From: Streptomyces griseosporeus
GTDB taxonomy: Bacteria > Actinomycetota > Actinomycetes > Streptomycetales > Streptomycetaceae
Length of the DNA stretch: 64,000 bases
Direction: 5' to 3'
Assembly (NCBI RefSeq): GCF_014656055.1
Contig: NZ_BNBR01000002.1
Location: 1,119,164 to 1,183,163, forward strand
Shown: piece after piece, positions 14,901 to 21,664 of the stretch
Layout of the letters: the number at the start of each line of letters is the position of its first letter
Numbering within the stretch: position 1 is the stretch's first letter
Program-made: the position numbers and the translations under genes
The notes under the pieces: generated by a model
Seen by the model: the letters and a program-made list of their open reading frames with translations, nothing else
Databases searched by the model: none
Told to the model about the DNA's origin: nothing

Positions 14901-16765
14901 TGCTGCAGGTGGTCGACTCCGACGAGAAGCTCGCCGTGGCCTGTGTGCGCCACGCCGCCGCGGCCGGGGTGACCTGGACGTACCTGGGGTACGAGGTGCC
15001 GGTCGCCGCGAGCGGCGTGTTCCTGCCCGACGACCTGATCGTGTGCGCGCTCACCGGCGAGACGCCGCCCCGGTCCGAGCCGTGGGGCGAGGGCGAGCAC
15101 CTGCTCCTCGCCGCCATGCCGGACCACGTCGTCCGCTGGCGCCTGCTCGCCCTGCTGCAGGCGGGCATCGGCGGCCCCACCACCGACGTGGTCACGGCGT
15201 CCCCGGTCCTCACCGCGGTGCCCACCGACCTCCACCTGCTCAGCGGGTACGTCCATGACGGGATCGCCGCCTGGAAGCGCCGACGACGGTCCTGGCGGGC
15301 CGAGGAGCTGTACACCAAGCGGTTCGACCACGACTTCACACCCGCCGACCGTCTCGTCCGGGCCGGGGTCCCGCCCCTCGACACGCTGCCCAAGTGGTGC
15401 GACCAGCAGGGCCCTGTGGAGCTGGGCCAGGTCTTCGGCTGGGTGCAGGACACCGGCAGCACCGCCGGGGAGGTGGCCGAGCGGCTCACCGCGCTGGGCC
15501 TGCCGGTGCCTCCCCTGTCGGTGTCCGCCGATCTGGGGCCGGCGGACCTGCCGTACCTGCGCGAGGTGGGCATGTTCACCTGGCTGCTCCCGGACCGCCC
15601 GGTCACCTGGCCCCAGCTGCTGTACTCGGCGCTCTGCGGGCACGACAGCGTGGCGGAGACGGCCTGGCGTCTGCGGCGGCTCGGATACGTGGTCCAGGAA
15701 CCCCCACAGGACTGCGCCGAGGGCGACGAGAGCGACGAGCGGCTGCTGAACGAGGTCTACCGGGGAACCGGCGTCCAGTCCTCCGCCGACGGGCCCCAGC
15801 CCCTCTCCGGCGCGCGGATCACCGTCGCCGCGGCGGCGCTGCACCGGGCGCCCGCGGAGACGGCCGCGCGCCTCGCGGAACTGGGCATCGACGTCACCGG
15901 GAAACACCTGCACACGGCGCCCCTGGCGGACGACGACAGGCTGATCCTCAGCCGGGACCTGGACGGACAGGCCCCCTGGCTCGATCCGGACGAGGCCCTG
16001 TCGCCGGTCCACTTGATCGGCGCGGCGAAGACGACCGGCCTCGGCGTGGACGAGGTGTCCGCCCGGCTGCACGCGCACGGGTTCGCTCCGCCGCCCGTCG
16101 GGCCGCCCTGGACCGAACTCTCCCCCACCGACCTGCTCCTGCTCAGCGAGGGGTACCAGCGGCAGGGCCGCTATCTGCAGCCCGGCCGGCCGGTCACCCG
16201 GCGCCATCTGCTGGAAACCGCCGAGGAGCTGGAGATTCCCCTGGCGGACGTCCGCCGGCGCCTGGCGGAGCTGGGCCATCCGCTTCCAGCGGAGGACCCG
16301 GTGCTCGACGGGCTGTCCGTCGGCGACTACGACCTGATCGCCCCGTACCTGCCCGACGGGCGCTATCTCGACAGCCCGGCCGAGGCGATTCCGGCCTCAC
16401 ACGTCCGGGTCGCCGCGCAGCGCCTGGGCCGCCCGGCCGGAGAGCTGGCCGAAAGGCTGACGGAACTGGGCTGCCGCCTCACGGAACCGGCCGAGTCGTT
16501 CGCGGCTCCCTCCCCGGGGGAGCGCCTGGCCGGTCTGCTCACCTCACGGCAGGAGGAGTCCTTCGGCCGCCTCGGCGACGGCGACGAGGTGTCCTTGCCG
16601 GATCTCGCGGCGCTGGCCGTCCGGCTGCGGAGGCCGTTCCGAGAGGTGGCGCTGGAGGCTTCACGCCTGGGGTTCCGCCACGCGGCGCAGGACTGGTTCC
16701 CGGACGCGGCGCGCGTGGTGGTCGCGCAGCGGCCCGTCGCCCGGCAGGACGCCCCGTCGGCGTGA
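11930..16765 (+). CDS. Caspase-like protease - HSP90-type GHKL ATPase - tandem wHTH-like repeat protein
   Basis: 1,611 aa in one frame. Residues 1-260 form a caspase/metacaspase fold, with catalytic His90 in LSGHGIQ and Cys140 in FDICREG. Residues 270-640 are a helical linker. Residues 650-1000 are a GHKL ATPase closest in pattern to HSP90: EMYQNAMDA (Asn682, Asp685), DNGIGM (729-734) and FGIGVLSYF (GIG 779-781). From about residue 1160 at least seven degenerate helical units follow, each with a conserved end such as EVAERLTALGLPVPP, DVRRRLAELGHPLP or ELAERLTELGCRL, resembling the winged-helix domains associated with such HSP90 proteins. Predicted role: ATP-gated recognition through the repeats unleashing the protease on host proteins (abortive infection or programmed death). 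Domains are read from sequence; the role is inference. Confidence 0.85.
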   Translation: MGRYRAVLVGASDYQSSQGAFPSLDFIPAELNRLRTALLGRGFDRVDLVARGFVTDHGTGINGSLVRGSVNKALAEAGIDDTVLIVLSGHGIQHEGRDYLVPEGLHPYDDHIEESVPVDWAARAVSSSEAGTVVFLFDICREGVRQEAKGPLQLVRRRKDLDWKLERRRKVARVFACSPLEQALWARGEAAGESAETGAFSLFTRALTDLVEAPTPRVTLPGLLEALQTRVTELHTLCGKSGPPQRVDHQITSGPAQDEIVVLPAAPGAEDAAPRSYDDHEWVRLVAEHKVWSLVPEAQPAVLASLKERCAAIAARLAAANERDEPLLAGDPWHDPLHARRTSQQLAQLVTGAPSERPEPLTDLQPTEAALLALLPFLTHTVEVGIAAAEVSALQEEPPQFTTFTERYPRERRRMEQARRAGNAGAVRDIRWWLFHRWLLHRGESYHPSVVTPLLPAAEHPGGTGAGAADGWVDEALGHDRLLRLVNELRVSPFSLLREGTPAPAGTGVGGMALPAKSIVAGGLVDQHHVRERLVAVLLKLARARAVVPLALPPVVVQNLAVRDQINLLDLRGQLQNAYWDHLGKSITLRAAAGHHVGALALEMYCEQIDGVLREIGEITDLPWDLRPLDGLPARAGADLDAPVHLRRAIRFRADEERVLDLLMGRNLYKNPDLAVREMYQNAMDACRHRDLRTEYLRRTGADLPPWEGTITFTQGVDAEGRRFLRCHDNGIGMGEGEIRNAFAEAGARFVHLPEYVREMALWQQHAEDLRLYPNSRFGIGVLSYFMLADEITVETCRFGMDGRPGQPLRVSIAGPGTLFRIDPLPYDPRREAGTTVTLYLNPPEHDELPVSCLRVLNEHLWIAPYRTVVSTGGTPTVWEPNELRVEALREHQQEPRRTVRRSGRKGPATARVGDGKLYWVGGQGMLLADGIKTDRAAFGLVVDLRDELRPELLSVDRVELQRFDEQAVEHLKHAGLPELIASSVFTYDWLLQVVDSDEKLAVACVRHAAAAGVTWTYLGYEVPVAASGVFLPDDLIVCALTGETPPRSEPWGEGEHLLLAAMPDHVVRWRLLALLQAGIGGPTTDVVTASPVLTAVPTDLHLLSGYVHDGIAAWKRRRRSWRAEELYTKRFDHDFTPADRLVRAGVPPLDTLPKWCDQQGPVELGQVFGWVQDTGSTAGEVAERLTALGLPVPPLSVSADLGPADLPYLREVGMFTWLLPDRPVTWPQLLYSALCGHDSVAETAWRLRRLGYVVQEPPQDCAEGDESDERLLNEVYRGTGVQSSADGPQPLSGARITVAAAALHRAPAETAARLAELGIDVTGKHLHTAPLADDDRLILSRDLDGQAPWLDPDEALSPVHLIGAAKTTGLGVDEVSARLHAHGFAPPPVGPPWTELSPTDLLLLSEGYQRQGRYLQPGRPVTRRHLLETAEELEIPLADVRRRLAELGHPLPAEDPVLDGLSVGDYDLIAPYLPDGRYLDSPAEAIPASHVRVAAQRLGRPAGELAERLTELGCRLTEPAESFAAPSPGERLAGLLTSRQEESFGRLGDGDEVSLPDLAALAVRLRRPFREVALEASRLGFRHAAQDWFPDAARVVVAQRPVARQDAPSA

Positions 16766-16779
16766 TCTACGCTGGCCGG

Positions 16780-17448
16780 ATGCCGGTCACCGTCCTTCTC
16801 GTCGACGACGAACCCCTCGTCCGTGCGGGGCTGCGCGCCGTTCTGCAGGCGCAGTCCGACATCGAGGTCGTCGGGGAGGCGGCCGACGGGGCCGCGGTGA
16901 TCCCGCTGGTGCGGCGGCTGCGGCCGGACGTGGTGGCGATGGACGTACGGATGCCGCTGATGGACGGGATCGAGGCCACGCGCGCGCTGCTGCGGACGGT
17001 GGACGAGCCGCCGAAGATCCTCGTCGTGACGACGTTCGAGAACGACGAGTACGTGTACCGGGCGCTGCGCGCGGGTGCCGACGGGTTCCTGCTGAAGCGG
17101 GCGCGGCCCGCGGAGATCGTGCACGCGGTACGGCTGGTCGCGGAGGGCGAGTCGCTGCTGTTCCCGGCGTCCGTACGGCGGTTGGCGGCGGAGTACGGCG
17201 ACGGCGAGGGCGGCGGGAACCGGGCGGCGCGGGCCGCGCTGGAGCGGGCCCGGCTGACCGAGCGGGAGGGCGAGGTGCTGCGGCTGATGGCGCGCGGGCT
17301 GTCGAACGCGGAGATCGCGGCCCGGCTCGTCGTCGGCACCGAGACGGTGAAGTCCCATGTGAGCGCCGTGCTGGCCAAGCTGGGGGCGCGGGACCGCACC
17401 CAGGCGGTGATCGCGGCGTACGAGTCGGGGTTCGTGACGCCGGGCTGA
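16780..17448 (+). CDS. LuxR/NarL-family response regulator
   Basis: 222 aa from ATG 16780. Receiver domain: VDDEP acidic pair, phosphoacceptor Asp55 in VVAMDVRMPLMDG, and the conserved Thr/Lys (VVTTFENDEY, GFLLKRA). C-terminal LuxR helix-turn-helix: LTEREGEVLRLMARGLSNAE and TVKSHVSAVLAKLGARDRTQ. It is the natural partner of the NarL-type kinase at 10304. TACGCT at 16768-16773 lies 7 bases before the ATG, so it probably has its own promoter and a leaderless mRNA, which would keep it expressed despite the 5.2-kb insert. Confidence 0.94.
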   Translation: MPVTVLLVDDEPLVRAGLRAVLQAQSDIEVVGEAADGAAVIPLVRRLRPDVVAMDVRMPLMDGIEATRALLRTVDEPPKILVVTTFENDEYVYRALRAGADGFLLKRARPAEIVHAVRLVAEGESLLFPASVRRLAAEYGDGEGGGNRAARAALERARLTEREGEVLRLMARGLSNAEIAARLVVGTETVKSHVSAVLAKLGARDRTQAVIAAYESGFVTPG

Positions 17449-17550
17449 GCCGGGCGGCGGGGACGACCGGTGCCCGGGCCCGGCACTCGCCGGGGTCCCA
17501 TGCGCCGAGTACGATCCGGCCAACACGCGCACGAGCTGGGAGGACGGACG

Positions 17551-18708
17551 GTGGGGCGGCTGACCGGCGGGGATCCCTCGCTGCTGCGAAGGATCAATTC
17601 CGCGGTGGTGCTGCACGCGCTGCGTGCCACGGACTGCGCGACGCTGACGGAGATCACCCGGGTGACCGGTCTGTCCCGGCCGACCGTCGAGGGCGTCGTC
17701 GAGGACCTCATCGGGGCGGGTCTGGTCGTCGAGAAGGCGGCCGAGGAGGGCGCTGCCCGGCGGCAGGGGCGGCCGGCGCGCCGGTTCCGGTTCCGCGCGG
17801 AGGCCGGGCATCTGCTGGGTCTGGAGATCGGCCCGCACCGGGTCGCCGCACTCCTCGCCGACCTCGACGGGAAGGTGCTCGGCGCGCAGGCCCGGGACGT
17901 GGAGGAGACCGCGGACGCCGACGAGCGGCTGGAGCGGCTGCGCGGCGCGGTGGCCGAGCTGTTGCGCCGGGCCGGCGTGCCGCGCAGTTCGCTGCGGGCG
18001 GTGGGCGTGGCCACGCCGGGGATCGTGGAGGCCGACGGCACGGTGCGGCTGGGCACGGCACTGCCCGGGTGGACGGGGCTGCGGCTGGGCGAGCGGCTGG
18101 GCCGGTCCTTCAAGTGCCCGGTGCTGGTGGAGAACGACGCCAACGCCGCGGCCGTCGCCGAGCACTGGAAGGGCGCCGCGACCGAGTCCGACGACATGGT
18201 GTTCGTGCTGGCCGGGCTGAGCCCGGGGGCGGGGGCGCTGATCGGGGGGCGGCTGCACCGCGGGTTCGGCGGGGCGGCCGGGGAGATCGGCGCGCTGCAC
18301 CTGCTGGGCCGGGAGGTCACCCCGGAGACGCTGCTGTCCACCACCGACGAGCCGCTTCACCCGCTGGACGAGCAGGCCGTCGCGCAGGTCTTCGCGCAGG
18401 CCCGGGAGGGCGATCAGCGGGCCCGGGCGGCCGTGGACCGGTTCATCCAGCGGCTGGTGCACGACGTGGCCGCGCTGGTGCTGGCCCTCGATCCCGAGCT
18501 GGTCGTCGTCGGGGGCTGGGCGGCGGGTCTGGACGGCGTACTGGAGCCGCTGCGGCGGGAACTGGAGCGCTACTGCCTGCGGGTGCCGAAGGTCGCGCTG
18601 TCGCTGCTCGGCGAGGCGGCCGTGTCGATGGGCGCGCTGCGGCTGGCCCTGGACCACGTGGAGGAGCAGCTGTTCGCGGTGGAGGGCACGGTGACCGCGC
18701 GCAGGTGA
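17551..18708 (+). CDS. ROK-family transcriptional regulator
   Basis: 385 aa. GTG 17551 follows GGGAGGACGGACG; the ATG 81 bases upstream lacks a site. Residues 5-70 form a winged helix-turn-helix (LTEITRVTGLSRPTVEGVVE). The ROK sugar-kinase-like fold follows, with GVATPGIVEADG, the catalytic-type VENDANAAAV and GGRLHRGFGGAAGEIG. The zinc-binding CxCGxxGC motif expected just after this point in most ROK proteins is absent (ALHLLGREVTPE instead), so it is probably a regulator without kinase activity and with altered sugar binding. It is convergent with a DasR-like GntR regulator, hinting at sugar or amino-sugar control. Confidence 0.88.
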   Translation: MGRLTGGDPSLLRRINSAVVLHALRATDCATLTEITRVTGLSRPTVEGVVEDLIGAGLVVEKAAEEGAARRQGRPARRFRFRAEAGHLLGLEIGPHRVAALLADLDGKVLGAQARDVEETADADERLERLRGAVAELLRRAGVPRSSLRAVGVATPGIVEADGTVRLGTALPGWTGLRLGERLGRSFKCPVLVENDANAAAVAEHWKGAATESDDMVFVLAGLSPGAGALIGGRLHRGFGGAAGEIGALHLLGREVTPETLLSTTDEPLHPLDEQAVAQVFAQAREGDQRARAAVDRFIQRLVHDVAALVLALDPELVVVGGWAAGLDGVLEPLRRELERYCLRVPKVALSLLGEAAVSMGALRLALDHVEEQLFAVEGTVTARR

Positions 18709-18746
18709 CCGGCCCGCCCCGGCGGAGTTCCGGGGGCGGGCCGGTC
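18707..18746. terminator. Bidirectional hairpin between ROK and GntR genes
   Basis: A perfect 14-bp stem GACCGGCCCGCCCC / GGGGCGGGCCGGTC surrounds a 12-base loop. The left arm includes two bases of the ROK stop codon. It lies between convergent genes and has no U-tract, as is usual in high-GC actinomycetes. Confidence 0.8.
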
Positions 18747-18775
18747 GGGTCCCGTGCGGGGCGGTTCGCTCGCCG

Positions 18776-19531
18776 TCAGGACGCCTGGGTCTCCGGTCCG
18801 TGGTGGATCTCCACGCCGCCGCCGAACGTCAGCCGGCAGGTGTCGGCGCGGTAGGTGGCCACGGAGAGCGCGGCGGTGCGGCCCTCGGCGAAGAAGCGGG
18901 TCGTGACGAGGAGGACGGGCGCACCCGGCAGCCGGTCCAGCGCCTTGGCGTCGTCGGCCCGCGCGGACCCCAGCTCCACGGCCCGGTCCTGGCCGTCCAG
19001 CTCCAGACGCTGCAGCTCGCGCAGCACGGCACGCGCGCGTGCCGGACCGGAGGGTGCGTCGATGCCGGACAGCTCGGGCACCGAGGCCTGCGGGACGTGC
19101 AGCAGTTCGGCGGCGACGGCCTGGCCGTGCGACATGCGGGTGCGGCGCACGATGTGCACCTCTTCGTCGCGGCCGGTCGCGAGCGCGTCGGCGACGGCCG
19201 CCGGCGGCACCGCGAGGGCGCAGTCGACGAGCTGCCAGTCGTCGCCGTTCACGCCGGGCCAGGTCTGCTGCTCCGTGCCGACGGCGACGCCCACGCGGGG
19301 CGGCGCGACGGTCGTGCCGACGCCGCGGCGGCGCTGGAGGCGGCCCTCCAGTTCGAGCTGCTCCAGGGCCTGGCGGAGCGTGGCGCGGGCGACGCCGAAA
19401 CGGGCCGCGAGCTCGCGTTCGTTGGGCAGGATCTCACCCACCGCGAACTCGGAGTCCAATGCCTCACTGAGCACGGTCTTCAGGTGCCAGTACTTTGGTT
19501 CCGGCACCGTTTCCAGCTGCGTGGTCCCCAC
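18776..19531 (-). CDS. GntR/HutC-family (DasR-like) transcriptional regulator
   Basis: 251 aa. GTG 19531 has GGAGGACAGG immediately upstream; an ATG at 19627 lies beyond the promoter. The N-terminal wHTH reads PNERELAARFGVARATLRQA...LEGRLQRRRGVGTTV, and the C-terminal UTRA effector domain spans about residues 85-245 (EEVHIVRRTRMSHGQAVAAE, ALSVATYRADTC). UTRA regulators such as DasR sense phosphorylated amino sugars. Its own promoter (TTGACC, 17 bp, TATGGT) is overlapped by TTGGTCAAGACCAA, close to the DasR dre core TGGTCTAGACCA, so autoregulation or DasR control is likely. The effector is unknown. Confidence 0.9.
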   Translation of the reverse strand: MGTTQLETVPEPKYWHLKTVLSEALDSEFAVGEILPNERELAARFGVARATLRQALEQLELEGRLQRRRGVGTTVAPPRVGVAVGTEQQTWPGVNGDDWQLVDCALAVPPAAVADALATGRDEEVHIVRRTRMSHGQAVAAELLHVPQASVPELSGIDAPSGPARARAVLRELQRLELDGQDRAVELGSARADDAKALDRLPGAPVLLVTTRFFAEGRTAALSVATYRADTCRLTFGGGVEIHHGPETQAS

Positions 19532-19608
19532 CCTGTCCTCCGCAATCGCCTGGAATCCGGCGGCGTTTTCGCGCCCTTGTTTATTAAAGGTTGTTGCACT
19601 TGTCTGCG

Positions 19609-19643
19609 ACCATAGGGCGGCCCCCACCCTTGGTCAAGACCAA
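19609..19643 (-). promoter_or_regulatory. GntR promoter with dre-like operator
   Basis: On the minus strand, -35 TTGACC (19632-19637) and -10 TATGGT (19609-19614) are 17 bp apart. The perfect dyad TTGGTCAAGACCAA (19630-19643) covers the -35. Its half-sites TGGTC/GACCA match the published core of DasR sites. The remaining divergent space to 19833 shows no gene. Confidence 0.7.
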
Positions 19644-19833
19644 TCCTCCGTCGCTCGGAGGGCGCACGGGAGCACCGCCGTACAGCGTTCACAGGGCGTT
19701 CGTACAGGGCCGCACGGATGACCTCACGGCAAAGCTCCCGTCATGGGACGGGCCTGTCGGGGCGGACCCCCGGCTTCCGGAGCAGAATGACCGTGACGGC
19801 CGGGCGCCGGCGGTCACGGCGACGGGAGGCACC

Positions 19834-20487
19834 ATGCGGTACGCGGTTCTGGGCACGGGCGAGGTGGGCCGCACCCTCGGGGGCCGGCTGGTCGCGCTGG
19901 GCCACGAGGTGACGCTGGGCTCGCGTACCAAGGACAACCCCGTCGCCCTGGACTGGGCGCGGCAGGCGGGGGGCCGGGCGGCGGCCGGGACCTTCGCGGA
20001 GGCCGCGGCGGCGGCCGAGGTGGTCGTGAACGCGGTGGGCGGGCGGGTGGCGCTGTCCGCCCTGGAGGCGGCCGGTGCGCAGCACCTGGACGGGAAGGTG
20101 CTGATCGACGTCTCGAACCCGCTGGCGTTCGAGGAAGGGCAGGCACGCCTGTCCCCCGTCGAGTCGGACAGCGTGGCCGAGCAGATCCAGCGGGCGTTCC
20201 CGCACGCGCGCGTGGTGAAGACCCTGAACACGGTGAACTGTCAGGTGATGGTGGACCCGGGGCGGGTGCCGGGCGAGCACGTGCTGTTCGTGTGCGGGGA
20301 GGACGCGGAGGCCAAGGCGCAGGTGACGGCGCTGCTCGGCGAGTTCGGCTGGCCGGCCGGGCGGGTGCTGGACCTGGGCGGGATCCGGGAGGCGCGGGCG
20401 GTGGAGATGTGGCTGCCGCTGTGGCTGTCCCTTTTCCGCGCGTTCGGGCACGCGGACTTCAACCTGGAGCTGCGCCGGGCGCGTTGA
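19834..20487 (+). CDS. NADPH-dependent F420 reductase-like Rossmann protein
   Basis: 217 aa from ATG 19834 (GGGAGG 5 bases upstream). The N-terminus MRYAVLGTGEVGRTLGGRLV has the GxGxxG dinucleotide fold and the phosphate-binding SRT (residues 31-33), matching Fno-type proteins; VVNAVGG and VVKTLNTVNCQVM are also family features. Members reduce coenzyme F420 with NADPH or the reverse, or act as related NADP oxidoreductases; actinomycetes carry several paralogues. It stands alone, divergent from the GntR gene 300 bp away. F420 specificity is not certain. Confidence 0.8.
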   Translation: MRYAVLGTGEVGRTLGGRLVALGHEVTLGSRTKDNPVALDWARQAGGRAAAGTFAEAAAAAEVVVNAVGGRVALSALEAAGAQHLDGKVLIDVSNPLAFEEGQARLSPVESDSVAEQIQRAFPHARVVKTLNTVNCQVMVDPGRVPGEHVLFVCGEDAEAKAQVTALLGEFGWPAGRVLDLGGIREARAVEMWLPLWLSLFRAFGHADFNLELRRAR

Positions 20488-20626
20488 GGTGGCACGGCGG
20501 AGAGGACTCCAGGGGCTACCGGCCGGTAGCAATTGCTGACAAGCTGTCTACGGCGTCCGTCGGACCCGTGAGCGCCCGTCCACCGGACCCGCCAGCGCCT
20601 GTCAGCGAGCCCCGAGGAGCACCGCC

Positions 20627-21457
20627 ATGTCCGCCACCGTCTCCTTCAAGGTCCCCTCCGCGCACGGCCCGCAGGCCGTCACCGTCTCCTACACGCGGCG
20701 CGGGCGCGGCGAACCGCTGCTCCTGCTGCACGGGATAGGCCACCACCGGCAGGCCTGGGACCCGGTGACGGACATCCTCGCCGCCGACCGCGATGTGATC
20801 GCCGTGGACCTGCCGGGCTTCGGCATCTCCCCGGCCCTGCCGGACGGCCTCGCCTACGACCTGCCCACGACGACCGCGGTCTTCGGGGCGTTCTGCGCGG
20901 CGCTGGAGCTGGACCGGCCGCACGTGGCCGGGAACTCGCTCGGCGGCCTGATCGCCCTGGAGCTGGGGCGCGCCCGCCTGGTGCGGTCGGTCACCGCGCT
21001 CTCCCCCGCCGGTTTCTGGTCGGAGGCCGAACGGCGCTACGCGTTCGGGGTGCTGCTGGCGATGCGGCACATCGCGCGACGGCTGCCGCTGCCGCTGGTG
21101 GAGCAGCTGTCCCGGTCGGCGGCCGGCCGGACCGCCCTGACGAGCACCATCTACGCCCGTCCCGCCCGCCGCTCCCCCGAGGCCGTGGTCGCCGAGACCC
21201 GGGCGCTCGCCGAGGCCGCCGGGTTCGCGCCGACGCTGCGGGCTGGTACGACGGCCCGCTTCACCGACGACCTCGCGGGGCTGCCCGTCACCGTGGCCTG
21301 GGGCACCCAGGACCGGCTGCTGCTGCGCCGCCAGGGCGTGCGCGCCAAGCAGCTGATGCCGCGGGCCCGCCTGGTACGGCTGCCGGGCTGCGGGCACTGC
21401 CCGATGAACGACGACCCGGCCCTCGTCGCCCGGGTGATCCTGGACGGCAGCCGCTGA
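20627..21457 (+). CDS. Alpha/beta hydrolase
   Basis: 276 aa from ATG 20627, preceded by CCGAGGAGCACCGCC. The nucleophile elbow is GNSLGG with Ser104, the oxyanion region HGIGHHRQAWDPV lies at about residue 35, the acid is probably in WGTQDRLL, and the catalytic His is in GCGHCPMND near the end. It belongs to the large serine hydrolase superfamily (epoxide hydrolase/MhpC-like pattern). There is no signal peptide, so it is cytosolic. The substrate cannot be deduced; neighbours give no pathway. Confidence 0.88.
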   Translation: MSATVSFKVPSAHGPQAVTVSYTRRGRGEPLLLLHGIGHHRQAWDPVTDILAADRDVIAVDLPGFGISPALPDGLAYDLPTTTAVFGAFCAALELDRPHVAGNSLGGLIALELGRARLVRSVTALSPAGFWSEAERRYAFGVLLAMRHIARRLPLPLVEQLSRSAAGRTALTSTIYARPARRSPEAVVAETRALAEAAGFAPTLRAGTTARFTDDLAGLPVTVAWGTQDRLLLRRQGVRAKQLMPRARLVRLPGCGHCPMNDDPALVARVILDGSR

Positions 21458-21565
21458 CAGGGCGTCAGTCAGCCGCCGGTATCGGATCGGGTGGCCCCCG
21501 GACGGGGTGACGTACCGACGCCATCGGGATGAAAGGGACGGGCGGGACGTCTGCTCCCGTGTGCC

Positions 21566-21598
21566 GTCAGGGAGTTGTTCACCTGTGGTTTCCGTGTG
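21566..21598 (+). promoter_or_regulatory. PHO-box-like direct repeats before phoD-like gene
   Basis: Three consecutive 11-bp units in register: GTCAGGGAGTT, GTTCACCTGTG and GTTTCCGTGTG. The middle unit matches the Streptomyces PhoP direct-repeat-unit consensus GTTCACC; the flanking ones are weaker. They lie 67-99 bp upstream of the phosphatase start. This suggests phosphate-starvation induction by PhoRP. Confidence 0.5.
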
Positions 21599-21664
21599 CG
21601 CCGTGGCGCACCAGTAGGTGTGGCTCTGCACATCGGCCGAATCCCGTCCCTGGAGGGCCCTTTC

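Noticed and set aside
11915..16279. A 1,454-codon open frame on the minus strand opposite the caspase-HSP90 gene
   Set aside because: High-GC shadow: composition is the antisense of a well-motif'd plus-strand protein, and its residue content (long D/V/G/Q/R runs) has no domain.
19532..19627. Longer GntR product starting at ATG 19627
   Set aside because: This would place the promoter -10 box (19609-19614) inside the coding region, and GTG 19531 has GGAGGA directly upstream.
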